From Ruminococcus sp. (GTDB lineage Bacteria > Bacillota > Clostridia > Oscillospirales > Ruminococcaceae): a DNA stretch of 33,253 nucleotides. Under the pieces are notes generated by a model. The model made no database searches. It saw only the letters and a program-made list of their open reading frames with translations, and was not told the DNA's origin. A program made the translations under genes and the position numbers. Each line of letters starts with the position of its first letter. Position 1 is the stretch's first letter. The stretch lies in NCBI GenBank assembly GCA_031262835.1, contig JAISGY010000002.1, forward strand, positions 1-33,253. Reading direction: 5' to 3'. Below, piece after piece: positions 1 to 7,066 of the stretch.

Positions 1-7
1 AGTTATC

Positions 8-1204
8 TTGAACTCCGGCGAATATACCTTGTTTTTACTTCCTTTTTTGCGCATAAAAACTGCACCCTTTCAGTATATCATCTTTTTTATCAGATGTCTA
101 TACTTTTGGGTGCAGTTCATTGCTCTAACGGGCTGTTATTCCGAAATCCACCCCGAAAAAACCGATTTAGCCGATATTATTATAGGCACTTCGGGGCGAA
201 ATTATCTACCCCTTATGATAAAAAATCAGATTGCGGAGAGTTTACCTCCTATAACAGCTTTCGAGGACTTCTCCATATGCGATTTTGCGGAAAACACCCG
301 CGCCTTCCTTAAAATCCAAGACGGCTGTAACATGAACTGCTCGTACTGCATTATCCCGAAAACAAGGGGGAAATTCCGCTCGAAGCCGCCGGAGTCGATT
401 GCAAATGACGCGAAAGCCCTGTATGAGAAAGGTTTTAAGGAGATTGTTCTTACCGGGATTAACCTTGCTTTTTACGGTATCGAATACGGATTGCGGCTTG
501 TCGATGCCGTTGAAACGGTTGCTAACAACGCGCCGGGCGTGCGGATTCGCTTGGGTTCGCTTGAGCCGGAGATAATTTCGGACTCCGACATTGCGAGGCT
601 TAAGGCGGTTAACCTCTGCCCGCAGTTTCATCTATCATTACAATCCGCCTGTGACTTAACCCTTGCGCGTATGAACAGGCATATAAGGTTTGCGGAATAT
701 TACGATCTTGCAAAAAAACTTCGCGAAAATTTCCCAAACGCTTCAATAACGACCGACATAATCGTCGGCTTCCCCGGGGAGACTGACGAGGATTTTGAAA
801 TTAGCTGTGAAAACATAAAAAAAATAGGTTTCGCAAATATCCACATCTTCCCCTATTCAAGGCGTGAAGGGACGGCGGCGGCTTCAATGCCCTGCCAAAT
901 TCCCGAAAACGTTAAGAAAGCCCGCGCAAAAACCCTTGCGGAGATTGCAGAAAAATCCCGTCGGGAATTTGAAAAAAGTTTTGTCGGGAAGACGCTTAAC
1001 GTCCTCTTTGAAAGGGAGAAAACCCCCGGCTTACACCGAGGATTTTCCGAAAACTATATCCATGTGGAGGTTCCGGGTTCGGGGTCTTGGAAGAACGAGC
1101 TAAAGGCGGTTCTAATTACGGGGGTTAATGGGGAAGGGCTTGTCGGGTTAGATGTTGTTCGGGATAACGAGTTCGGCGGTAACGGTTCCGTCGGTGGTAT
1201 TTAG
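8..1204 (+). CDS. mtaB: tRNA (t6A37) methylthiotransferase MtaB, N-terminus replaced
   Basis: Radical-SAM methylthiotransferase of the MiaB/MtaB family, which converts t6A37 to ms2t6A37 in tRNA. Recognisable MtaB sequence begins at ALTGCYSEIHPEK (about residue 39), which carries the third cysteine of the UPF0004 domain. The radical-SAM cluster CxxxCxxC follows (Cys107, Cys111, Cys114), then the barrel and a C-terminal TRAM-like region. Family members of about 430-450 residues have roughly 100 more N-terminal residues with two further cluster cysteines. Here that part is missing and is replaced by unrelated hydrophobic residues encoded by a palindromic segment (58-117). The TTG at position 8 is only the first in-frame start, and the true 5' end is unknown. 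The protein is probably not functional unless the junction is an assembly artefact. The 3' end overlaps the convergent minus-strand gene by 57 bp. Family assignment is strong; integrity is doubtful. Confidence 0.8.
   Translation: MNSGEYTLFLLPFLRIKTAPFQYIIFFIRCLYFWVQFIALTGCYSEIHPEKTDLADIIIGTSGRNYLPLMIKNQIAESLPPITAFEDFSICDFAENTRAFLKIQDGCNMNCSYCIIPKTRGKFRSKPPESIANDAKALYEKGFKEIVLTGINLAFYGIEYGLRLVDAVETVANNAPGVRIRLGSLEPEIISDSDIARLKAVNLCPQFHLSLQSACDLTLARMNRHIRFAEYYDLAKKLRENFPNASITTDIIVGFPGETDEDFEISCENIKKIGFANIHIFPYSRREGTAAASMPCQIPENVKKARAKTLAEIAEKSRREFEKSFVGKTLNVLFEREKTPGLHRGFSENYIHVEVPGSGSWKNELKAVLITGVNGEGLVGLDVVRDNEFGGNGSVGGI
58..117. repeat. 60-bp imperfect palindrome at the broken mtaB 5' end
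   Basis: The arms AACTGCACCC (58-67) and GGGTGCAGTT (108-117) are perfectly complementary. Inner matches GTATA/TATAC (73-77 and 99-103) and CATCT/AGATG (79-83 and 92-96) extend the palindrome. MtaB-like coding sequence resumes immediately after the right arm. It could be a small insertion, a folded terminator of a neighbouring gene, or the product of a mis-join near a contig end. No transposase is visible. Confidence 0.7.
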
Positions 1205-2302
1205 TGTTAATCTTATCGCGTAAACCGTGTATGTGCCGTCTTCATTGGTTACTTCGCCGCCGCCCGTTATCCACGACGTATTTCCGCTCGAGAGTAAATC
1301 GCGGAGCTTCGCAGTTTGACCGCCGCCGCCGATTCCGGGGACGTTTTCGTAACTGTAGGTTATTTGACCGTTTTCATCAGGGGTTAGGATTTGGGTTGTG
1401 CCTTCTACCACCGTTACATCTTCCCAATCCGCATTTGTATAATTGCTTTCAAGGCGCGCTATATCCGGCGGCAGTTCCGGTGCTGTTTCTGTCGCTTTAT
1501 GTTCAAAATTTTCCCAGAACAAAGCCGCCGCAGCAGGGTCGCCGAGTGCAGGGTCAAGCGGAAGCTCAAACACCGCCGACGCGCCGTCGAAGTCCTTAGC
1601 TGTTGTTAAGCCCGTTTCGGGGTTATAATCGAAAGCTTCGGTGTTAAAAAAGGCTCCTGTCGAAATCGCGAGGGAAACGCCTGTGTCGGCGAAAATTTCG
1701 ATATTTTCGCAATCAATAAGGCGGTAGATTTTTCCGTCGATTATCCGCTCTGTTGCGGCACCGCCGAGCCCTGCAATTGCGCCGCCCTTCCAAGGTTCTC
1801 TCCCATGGATTAGAGGCGAAACAAAGAAACCGTGTATACCTATATTGCCGGGTTCATAATGAGTTTCTTTGTCAAAAGGCGTCCCGTCCGCGTTTTCAAT
1901 AGCAACCACCGCGTAGGTGCGCTCCGCCTCCGCGTCTTCACGCATAACGGTCAGGTCTGCTCCGCTCGTTACGCCTAAAAGCGTGAAGGTGTAGTCCCCG
2001 GAGGTTATTGACTCGGGTTCTGCTGTTGCTGCGCCGACTGTATCGGCTTCGCTCTCCGTAAATGAAGTCTGCATTTCAAACTGTCTTGCAACTTCGGGGT
2101 AGTTGAGTTCGGTTGCAACGTCGGACGGGCTTAAATAAGTTACCGCAGCGTATACGCCTATCCCGGAGAGGGTTAAGACTGCTGCCGCCGCCGCTATTAC
2201 GCTTGCCCTGCGGACTATTTTGCTGTACTGTAAAGATTTTTTCGGTAATTTTGCCATGGTAAGCTCCTTAATTCGGTCAGACGACCAGACTTCGTTATTC
2301 AT
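1148..2302 (-). CDS. membrane-anchored partner of ECF sigma factor (putative anti-sigma, DUF4179-like)
   Basis: A 384-residue protein with a short basic cytoplasmic N-terminus (residues 1-30), one transmembrane helix at about 31-52 (VIAAAAAVLTLSGIGVYAAV) and a large predicted extracytoplasmic domain of about 330 residues. It starts 8 bp inside the end of the upstream sigma-factor gene, behind a strong Shine-Dalgarno (AGGAGG, 6 nt from ATG), so the two are translationally coupled. That arrangement and topology fit a transmembrane anti-sigma factor or sensor of the type found next to clostridial ECF genes. The HxxxCxxC zinc motif of classical ZAS anti-sigma factors is absent from the N-terminal part, so sigma binding is inferred from context only. 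The last 57 bp overlap the convergent mtaB gene. Confidence 0.65.
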   Translation of the reverse strand: MNNEVWSSDRIKELTMAKLPKKSLQYSKIVRRASVIAAAAAVLTLSGIGVYAAVTYLSPSDVATELNYPEVARQFEMQTSFTESEADTVGAATAEPESITSGDYTFTLLGVTSGADLTVMREDAEAERTYAVVAIENADGTPFDKETHYEPGNIGIHGFFVSPLIHGREPWKGGAIAGLGGAATERIIDGKIYRLIDCENIEIFADTGVSLAISTGAFFNTEAFDYNPETGLTTAKDFDGASAVFELPLDPALGDPAAAALFWENFEHKATETAPELPPDIARLESNYTNADWEDVTVVEGTTQILTPDENGQITYSYENVPGIGGGGQTAKLRDLLSSGNTSWITGGGEVTNEDGTYTVYAIRLTLNTTDGTVTAELVIPNNI

Positions 2303-2831
2303 AACAGCCCTCCTTAACGATGCGCGCCCGAAGCTTTTCTCTTCCGCGTGAGAGGCGGTGTTTTACAGCGGCTTCGGTTAAGCCTGTACCCTCTGCGACA
2401 ACCTTAACGGGTTCGGCGTTGTAATAGTACCGCAGGAATATTTCGCGGTCGGGGGAATTCATCTCCATAACCGCGCTCCTAACCGCTTCGCGCTCCTCAT
2501 TTGAAATAACTTCTCCGATAAGGTCGCTTTCGGAAACAGTTTCATCATCAAGCGGAAGACTTTCGGTAATCTGTCTTAGGCGGTTGAGGGCAGAGTTATG
2601 CGCAATCCGCCCCAGATAGGCTTTGAGGTTATCACCGCGAATCTTATCGGCATTGTTCCAGAGAGCCAAGAACACGTCGGAGGCAAGTTCCTCAACGTCT
2701 TCGTGTGATAAAGAATCCCCGGCGGTGTTTCTAATAACAGTACAGACGTATGCGGAAAACTTGTCGATAACCCGTCCGAGTGCCCGCTCGCTCCCGTTTT
2801 GTATGCCCCAAAGGTCAAACACGCTCTTCAC
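2295..2831 (-). CDS. ECF-type RNA polymerase sigma factor
   Basis: A 178-residue sigma-70 family protein consisting of regions 2 and 4 only, as in ECF sigma factors. Region 2 is seen around residues 20-85 (DVEELASDVFLALWNNADKI, then AYLGRIAHNSALNRLR). Region 4 spans about residues 115-172, including NSPDREIFLRYYY and the helix-turn-helix VVAEGTGLTEAAVKHRLSRG. It directs RNA polymerase to a small regulon, typically under control of the downstream membrane protein. The GTG at 2831 gives the longest form, but the AAAGGG Shine-Dalgarno is only 1 nt from it. The next GTG (2822, residue 4) has a 10-nt spacing and may be the real start. The gene lies just past the terminator of the dGTPase gene and overlaps its partner gene by 8 bp. 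Confidence 0.85.
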   Translation of the reverse strand: MKSVFDLWGIQNGSERALGRVIDKFSAYVCTVIRNTAGDSLSHEDVEELASDVFLALWNNADKIRGDNLKAYLGRIAHNSALNRLRQITESLPLDDETVSESDLIGEVISNEEREAVRSAVMEMNSPDREIFLRYYYNAEPVKVVAEGTGLTEAAVKHRLSRGREKLRARIVKEGCYE

Positions 2832-2850
2832 GCCCTTTCATTTTTTTTTC

Positions 2851-2860
2851 GACGGCCGTC
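2851..2860. promoter_or_regulatory. 10-bp palindrome upstream of the sigma gene
   Basis: GACGGCCGTC is a perfect palindrome located 20 bp upstream of the sigma-factor start, between that gene and the dGTPase terminator. Its position fits a control site for the sigma/anti-sigma pair, but no -35/-10 pair could be fixed with confidence. Confidence 0.3.
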
Positions 2861-2873
2861 ACTTATAAAGACA

Positions 2874-2904
2874 CAAAAACCCACGGCATGGTGCCGCGGA
2901 TTTT
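2874..2904 (-). terminator. Rho-independent terminator of dgt
   Basis: Read on the minus strand just after the dGTPase stop, an 8-bp stem (2881-2888 with 2892-2899, one G-U pair, 3-nt loop) is followed by a run of T. It separates dgt from the downstream sigma-factor gene. Confidence 0.8.
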
Positions 2905-2910
2905 TAAATT

Positions 2911-4407
2911 TTATGCAATATTTATCCCCTCGAACATCTGGTAAGTCTCAAGCGCGAAACGGTCTGTCATACCGCTTATGTGGTCGATAATCATGTGGAA
3001 GCGAAGCCACCATTCAAACTCCCTGTCGGTAATATTGCCCATTCCGAACGGTCTGTAGCCGCCGCTTTCGTAAAGTGCCTTATAACTTTTGTAAGCATTA
3101 ATTGCATTATTTGAAATCCTGCTTAAAATCCGAAGTTCAATATCACGCGGAGCGGATTTGTATTCGTCACATTCTTTCGTCCTACCCTTTTCTTTAATCT
3201 CCAAAAGGTTTTCAAAGACCTCTTTTTTAAGGCTTAACAGCGTTGAAAAATGTGTAAGCAAACCCGTTATAATCCTAAAGCCCGAAATCTCGACTTTTTC
3301 AGCCTCGTAAGACCGGTAAAGATTCTTTCTGCAAACCGTCTTTATCGCATTTTTTAAAATAGCGGAGCTGTTATTTGTGAGCAAATCCCCTTCATAAGTA
3401 CCGGAAAGTATACGGTCGTAATTTTCAAGAAAACTGTCCGCCGCCGTTTTCATCATGTAACGGCAGATGGTGATTGTAAGTTCATTGAGACTGTCTTTTT
3501 GCGGCGATTTACCTCTCCTGTGGGAATTGTACTCAATGAGAGATTTTATTTTATCAAAATCTTCGCCGCCCGAAACGTATACTATCTCGTCAAACAAATC
3601 CTTGCAAAAATCCGCAAGGGTTATAACGCCCTTTTCGATGCCGTCCGAAATGTCGCTTAAGGAGTAACAGATGTCGTCCGACGCTTCCATTATATACATA
3701 AGCGGGTATTTTATTCCCTTGTTCCAGCCGATAGAAAAACAGCAAGTTTCAACGTCGTCCTTCTCGGAGAAAAAATAGCCGATTTTCTTTTTACCCTCGG
3801 GCTTAATATGCCAAGGGTATTTTATTACGCTTAAAATTGTAGGTATAGTGAGGTTCAAGCCGTTTTTTCCGTCAAGGCCGCTCGTCTTAACCGCGCCGAG
3901 ATGAAGAATCGTTCTTATCCCCTGCGGGTTTCCGTCGAAATTGATAAAATCCGACAGGAGCAGATTGATATGCGTCCTGCTCTCGGGAGCCCTGCCGAAC
4001 GCCTCTTTATAGACCCCCAGACCGTTGTCGCGTGCCCATTTTTGTATAGCCATCTCCCCGAAATGCCCGAAAGGCGGGTTGCCTATATCGTGGAGCAGAC
4101 ACGCATTCTCGACGACGGAACAGACAGAAAGCAGATCGACATCTTCCCCCTTCTCTTCCCTAAGCCGCCCTACAATATCATTCGCAAGCCGCCGCCCCGT
4201 ATCCGCAACCTCAAGCGAGTGGGTAAGCCGGCTTCTTATTGCGGAATCGGTTTCGAGGGAGAAGACCTGCGCTTTTTGCTGGAGCCTCCGAAATGCCGTG
4301 CAATACACTATGTAAGAATGGTCGCTTAAAAACTCCTCCGAGTGTGCTCGGGAACTCTGCGCCATACCGCCTAAACGCACAGGGTTTAATAAATCCTTCA
4401 AACTCAT
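2911..4407 (-). CDS. dgt: deoxyguanosinetriphosphate triphosphohydrolase (dGTPase)
   Basis: An HD-domain hydrolase of 498 residues that cleaves dGTP to deoxyguanosine and triphosphate, adjusting dNTP pools in the cytoplasm. The length matches the long Dgt class (E. coli Dgt is about 505 residues). Visible metal-site residues are His63 in LTHSLEVADTGR and His106-Asp107 in ENACLLHDIGNPPFGHFGE, with the family-typical NPPFGH loop (His115) after the HD. The N-terminal SHxYIVYCTAFRRLQQKAQVF region is also family-typical. The ATG at 4407 has AGGTGAT upstream. The gene is monocistronic as far as can be seen: it has its own perfect consensus promoter (4439-4467) and a terminator after the stop. A palindrome overlaps the -35 box, suggesting repression by an unknown factor. 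Confidence 0.93.
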   Translation of the reverse strand: MSLKDLLNPVRLGGMAQSSRAHSEEFLSDHSYIVYCTAFRRLQQKAQVFSLETDSAIRSRLTHSLEVADTGRRLANDIVGRLREEKGEDVDLLSVCSVVENACLLHDIGNPPFGHFGEMAIQKWARDNGLGVYKEAFGRAPESRTHINLLLSDFINFDGNPQGIRTILHLGAVKTSGLDGKNGLNLTIPTILSVIKYPWHIKPEGKKKIGYFFSEKDDVETCCFSIGWNKGIKYPLMYIMEASDDICYSLSDISDGIEKGVITLADFCKDLFDEIVYVSGGEDFDKIKSLIEYNSHRRGKSPQKDSLNELTITICRYMMKTAADSFLENYDRILSGTYEGDLLTNNSSAILKNAIKTVCRKNLYRSYEAEKVEISGFRIITGLLTHFSTLLSLKKEVFENLLEIKEKGRTKECDEYKSAPRDIELRILSRISNNAINAYKSYKALYESGGYRPFGMGNITDREFEWWLRFHMIIDHISGMTDRFALETYQMFEGINIA

Positions 4408-4438
4408 CTTATCACCTACAGTCAGAATTTACGACTTA

Positions 4439-4467
4439 ATTATACCACAGGCGACAAGACTTGTCAA
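4439..4467 (-). promoter_or_regulatory. consensus promoter of dgt with overlapping dyad
   Basis: On the minus strand TTGACA (4462-4467), a 17-bp spacer and TATAAT (4439-4444) form a perfect sigma-A promoter. The dyad GACAAG-N-CTTGTC (4453-4465) overlaps the -35 box and spacer and could be an operator. Confidence 0.85.
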
Positions 4468-4469
4468 GA

Positions 4470-4652
4470 CTAATCTATCGCAGCGAAAAGTAAAAACGCC
4501 AAAAGTATATAACCCGCAGTAAAAAGCGCGGCAAGCCCCCCGAGTATTCCCGCCGCAATGCGGATTTTCTTAGACATCTTTTTATTGGTAACAATAATAA
4601 GCGAAACGGTAACAGCCGCAATGAAAATAAAGGCAGCAACGCCTATAGGCAT
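4470..4652 (-). CDS. small two-helix membrane protein
   Basis: A 60-residue hydrophobic protein with two predicted membrane helices (about residues 3-21 and 31-57) joined by a basic loop (TNKKMSKKIR). No family is recognised. It is supported as a real gene by a good Shine-Dalgarno (GGGGTG, 7 nt before ATG) and by a perfect TATAAT on the minus strand at 4675-4680, about 16 nt upstream of the expected leader. That TATAAT lies exactly 27 nt from an inverted repeat shared with the divergent M64-like peptidase gene. Both genes are therefore probably controlled together, and the protein may act at the envelope. Confidence 0.65.
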   Translation of the reverse strand: MPIGVAAFIFIAAVTVSLIIVTNKKMSKKIRIAAGILGGLAALFTAGYILLAFLLFAAID

Positions 4653-4674
4653 AGTAATTCACCCCATTTCCTAT

Positions 4675-4756
4675 ATTATATAGCAGCCGCGATTTTTCAG
4701 AGCCTGATTGAAGAAAAATTCAATTTAAATATTACGAATAAATTCCGTGATATAAT
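4675..4756. promoter_or_regulatory. symmetric bidirectional promoter with TTGAA-N6-TTCAA dyad
   Basis: The inverted repeat TTGAAGAAAAATTCAA (4708-4723) is flanked by TATAAT on the minus strand (4675-4680) and TATAAT on the plus strand (4751-4756). Each is separated from the dyad by exactly 27 nt. Neither promoter has a -35 box at 17-bp spacing (the hexamers there are GCTCTG and AATATT), which points to an activator bound at the dyad. It drives the 60-residue membrane protein leftwards and the M64-like peptidase rightwards. Confidence 0.75.
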
Positions 4757-4765
4757 TAAGTAACA

Positions 4766-4792
4766 GTTTCCCCCGCCGGAGGCGGGGGAAAC
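4766..4792. repeat. GC-rich hairpin, copy 1
   Basis: A perfect 12-bp stem (GTTTCCCCCGCC paired with GGCGGGGGAAAC, loop GGA) followed by an A-rich tail. It begins about 4 nt after the expected transcription start of the M64-like gene, so it would form the 5' tip of that mRNA. It is nearly identical to the hairpin at 10080-10114. It is not followed by a T run and lies between divergent genes, so it is not an ordinary terminator. Confidence 0.8.
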
Positions 4793-4842
4793 AAAATAAA
4801 ATATACTATTTTTTCCGCTCATATGGCGGAATGGAACTTGAT

Positions 4843-7062
4843 ATGAAAAGATTAATTTCGGTTTTAGTCGCGGCGGTTTTGGTTTTCGGGCTCTTCCCTG
4901 TATATGCCGCCGATACAGGCATTGTTTCGGTTGAAGTAACACAGGTTATGGGGAAGGGGATTGACCTGCCTACAGGAAAGTATTACTTCATGAATACTTT
5001 CGTTGCAAATAAACCCGCTGCAATTCAGGTTGTAATGTCGGAGAGTTATAACTTTACAAGCTCCGACACCGTAACCGTTTACAGAGACGGTACGGAAATA
5101 GCGACAATTACCCCCGACAAAGCGGAAAAGTCGCAGATTATGACCTACACGCCCCCTAAAGACGCCGTTTCATCTTGGGCGGCGGGAAGGTATAAATTTA
5201 CCGCAAATATCGGCGGTAATTCCCACAGCACCGAAGCGATTTTCAACGACAGCCGCGAATTTTCTGTCCTTGCGGTAGGCGCGTCGGTTAAATATAACGG
5301 CGAAGTTTTCCCCGCGCCGAAGATGGATTCCGACACTATAACCCTTCGCACACAAGCTCTCCCGGTTTCGGAGAACAAGCTTATCCGCCGCTATATCGGC
5401 GCGCCCATAAGCTTCGGAACGGGCGAGAATGGTTACGACCTTTCGACCTCCGACGGACCGCTAAAGCTCCTTTCCGATATTGAAAGCTATCGGCTCAAGT
5501 CTGCGGCGAATTATGATGTTGTTGTGGTTGTTGTCGATTCGTATATATCCGAAAGCAAGCAGAACAGCGGCTATACCGATTCGGAACACGCAGTTGTCTT
5601 GTCGCTTAAATCGAACCCCGACCCGGAAAGTCTTACTGCAAGTTTACTGCATGAGATAGGGCATATCTTCGGCAACGGCGATGAGTACGAAAACGGTGCC
5701 GCGAAGCCCGACGTTAATGGCTTGCCGTACGGGGTTAAGGCAACCGATTCGAGCGGCACAAGTATTACGGGGAATCGCGAATACCTTTCCCACGCAAAAG
5801 ACAATACATATTCCGGCATACTTATTGACGATGCGCAAAACCCCTACAACCCGAAATCGGGCGGGGTTATGCTTAATACATCATCATTCATGGGGAGCAG
5901 TTATTCCCACTGGACAACAAGCATGGTTTGGGAAGAAGCGTACGAAAAGCTTATCCCGAATTACCAAAACGTCCTGCCGAAAGTCTATACCGACGGAACG
6001 CTTGTCCCGGAGAGGAATCTTGACAATTCGCTTTCCGAAGAGAAGTTAGCAGAGCTTAGGGACGATTGGTACGCAATGTGTAACGAGGTTCGCGCCGAAA
6101 AAGGTTATAAAGCTTATACCTTTGACGAATATTTTGATGCCGGTGAAAAGAACCTCCAAAAGACCGCCGAAGATACCATGAAAAAGGGTGAGACGGAGGT
6201 TAAAATTGCCGTCAACAACGTTCTTGAGCCGATGGGAATGTTCGCGATTGAGCGTTCAAGCATGGTGCATATTCATGAATGGCTTGAGGGCGACCTTGAG
6301 TATTTTAAGGGCTTCTTTACCGAGAGCGACTGCGGCGCGGGAGCAATTTCCGACGACTATATGGTTATCGCGTATATGGAAGTCGGCGGAAGGCTTTACT
6401 ATGTTTGGGACAGCTACCACGACTTGATGGATCTTGCCGAAACGGCAGACCCGGTTCTTCCCCAACCCGAAACTAAGCCTGCGCTTGAAATTAACCCCGT
6501 TGACAATGCTATGCCGGCGGAACAGGCTGACGATGAAGCAGTTACAGAGCCCGAAGTTACCGAAACCGAAGCTCCCCAAACCGAAGCTGCCGCAGAATAC
6601 GTATTGCCCGCATTTGAGGATTACCCTGACGAATGGGTAGAGCGTTTGAACTATTATGACATATTCGATGTAAGTCTTTCAGAACTTCCCGAAATAGCCA
6701 GCGAACCATATGAGCCTTATGAGCAGTGGCCGAACGCCGCCGCATATTTCGGCTGGTGGGCAGGGCAGGAATACGGTGCCGATAAGGAAATGACCGGTGA
6801 ATATGTAATGTGGCTCCTTGAAAATGAGATGCTGTACGGCGATATCAATCAGCTTGGTATAGTCGAATTCATCAGAACTTATTGCGAACAAGGGCTTACT
6901 TACGACAGCGACGGCAACCCTTATGTTATGAGAAGTTATTATTTCGACGAAAACGGCGATAAATATTATATCGACGGAAACGGCGACCGGATTTATCCGG
7001 ACGGCGGCGGCGGCAGCCACGGCGGAGACGGCGACATTGATGACCCTGATGGGAATTGGTGA
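4843..7062 (+). CDS. secreted M64-like (IgA peptidase-type) zinc metallopeptidase
   Basis: A 739-residue secreted protein. MKRLISVLVAAVLVFGLFPVYA is a Sec signal peptide. A beta-rich N-terminal region is followed by a catalytic segment with HEIGH (His270, Glu271, His274) and then DEY (280-282), resembling the HEFGH...DEY signature of peptidase family M64. The gap between HEIGH and DEY is five residues, where six is usual. After about residue 540 comes a Pro/Glu/Thr-rich linker, then an acidic aromatic C-terminal domain with DxDGN-like repeats (DENGDKYYIDGNGDRIYPDG) and a Gly-rich tail. An upstream in-frame ATG at 4831 directly abuts its GGCGGA, so the ATG at 4843, which gives a clean signal peptide, is preferred. 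The next gene starts 4 bp downstream. Expression is from the dyad-controlled promoter at 4751-4756 with an 80-nt structured leader. The substrate is unknown. Confidence 0.8.
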   Translation: MKRLISVLVAAVLVFGLFPVYAADTGIVSVEVTQVMGKGIDLPTGKYYFMNTFVANKPAAIQVVMSESYNFTSSDTVTVYRDGTEIATITPDKAEKSQIMTYTPPKDAVSSWAAGRYKFTANIGGNSHSTEAIFNDSREFSVLAVGASVKYNGEVFPAPKMDSDTITLRTQALPVSENKLIRRYIGAPISFGTGENGYDLSTSDGPLKLLSDIESYRLKSAANYDVVVVVVDSYISESKQNSGYTDSEHAVVLSLKSNPDPESLTASLLHEIGHIFGNGDEYENGAAKPDVNGLPYGVKATDSSGTSITGNREYLSHAKDNTYSGILIDDAQNPYNPKSGGVMLNTSSFMGSSYSHWTTSMVWEEAYEKLIPNYQNVLPKVYTDGTLVPERNLDNSLSEEKLAELRDDWYAMCNEVRAEKGYKAYTFDEYFDAGEKNLQKTAEDTMKKGETEVKIAVNNVLEPMGMFAIERSSMVHIHEWLEGDLEYFKGFFTESDCGAGAISDDYMVIAYMEVGGRLYYVWDSYHDLMDLAETADPVLPQPETKPALEINPVDNAMPAEQADDEAVTEPEVTETEAPQTEAAAEYVLPAFEDYPDEWVERLNYYDIFDVSLSELPEIASEPYEPYEQWPNAAAYFGWWAGQEYGADKEMTGEYVMWLLENEMLYGDINQLGIVEFIRTYCEQGLTYDSDGNPYVMRSYYFDENGDKYYIDGNGDRIYPDGGGGSHGGDGDIDDPDGNW

Positions 7063-7066
7063 GTTT

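Noticed and set aside
1..117. First 117 bases as the genuine N-terminus of MtaB
   Set aside because: The encoded residues contain none of the expected cysteine motifs and the DNA forms a long palindrome; similarity starts only afterwards.
4766..4792. GC hairpin as a Rho-independent terminator
   Set aside because: It lies between the starts of divergent genes and is followed by an A-rich stretch on the plus strand; no gene ends nearby. Kept as a repeat or leader structure instead.
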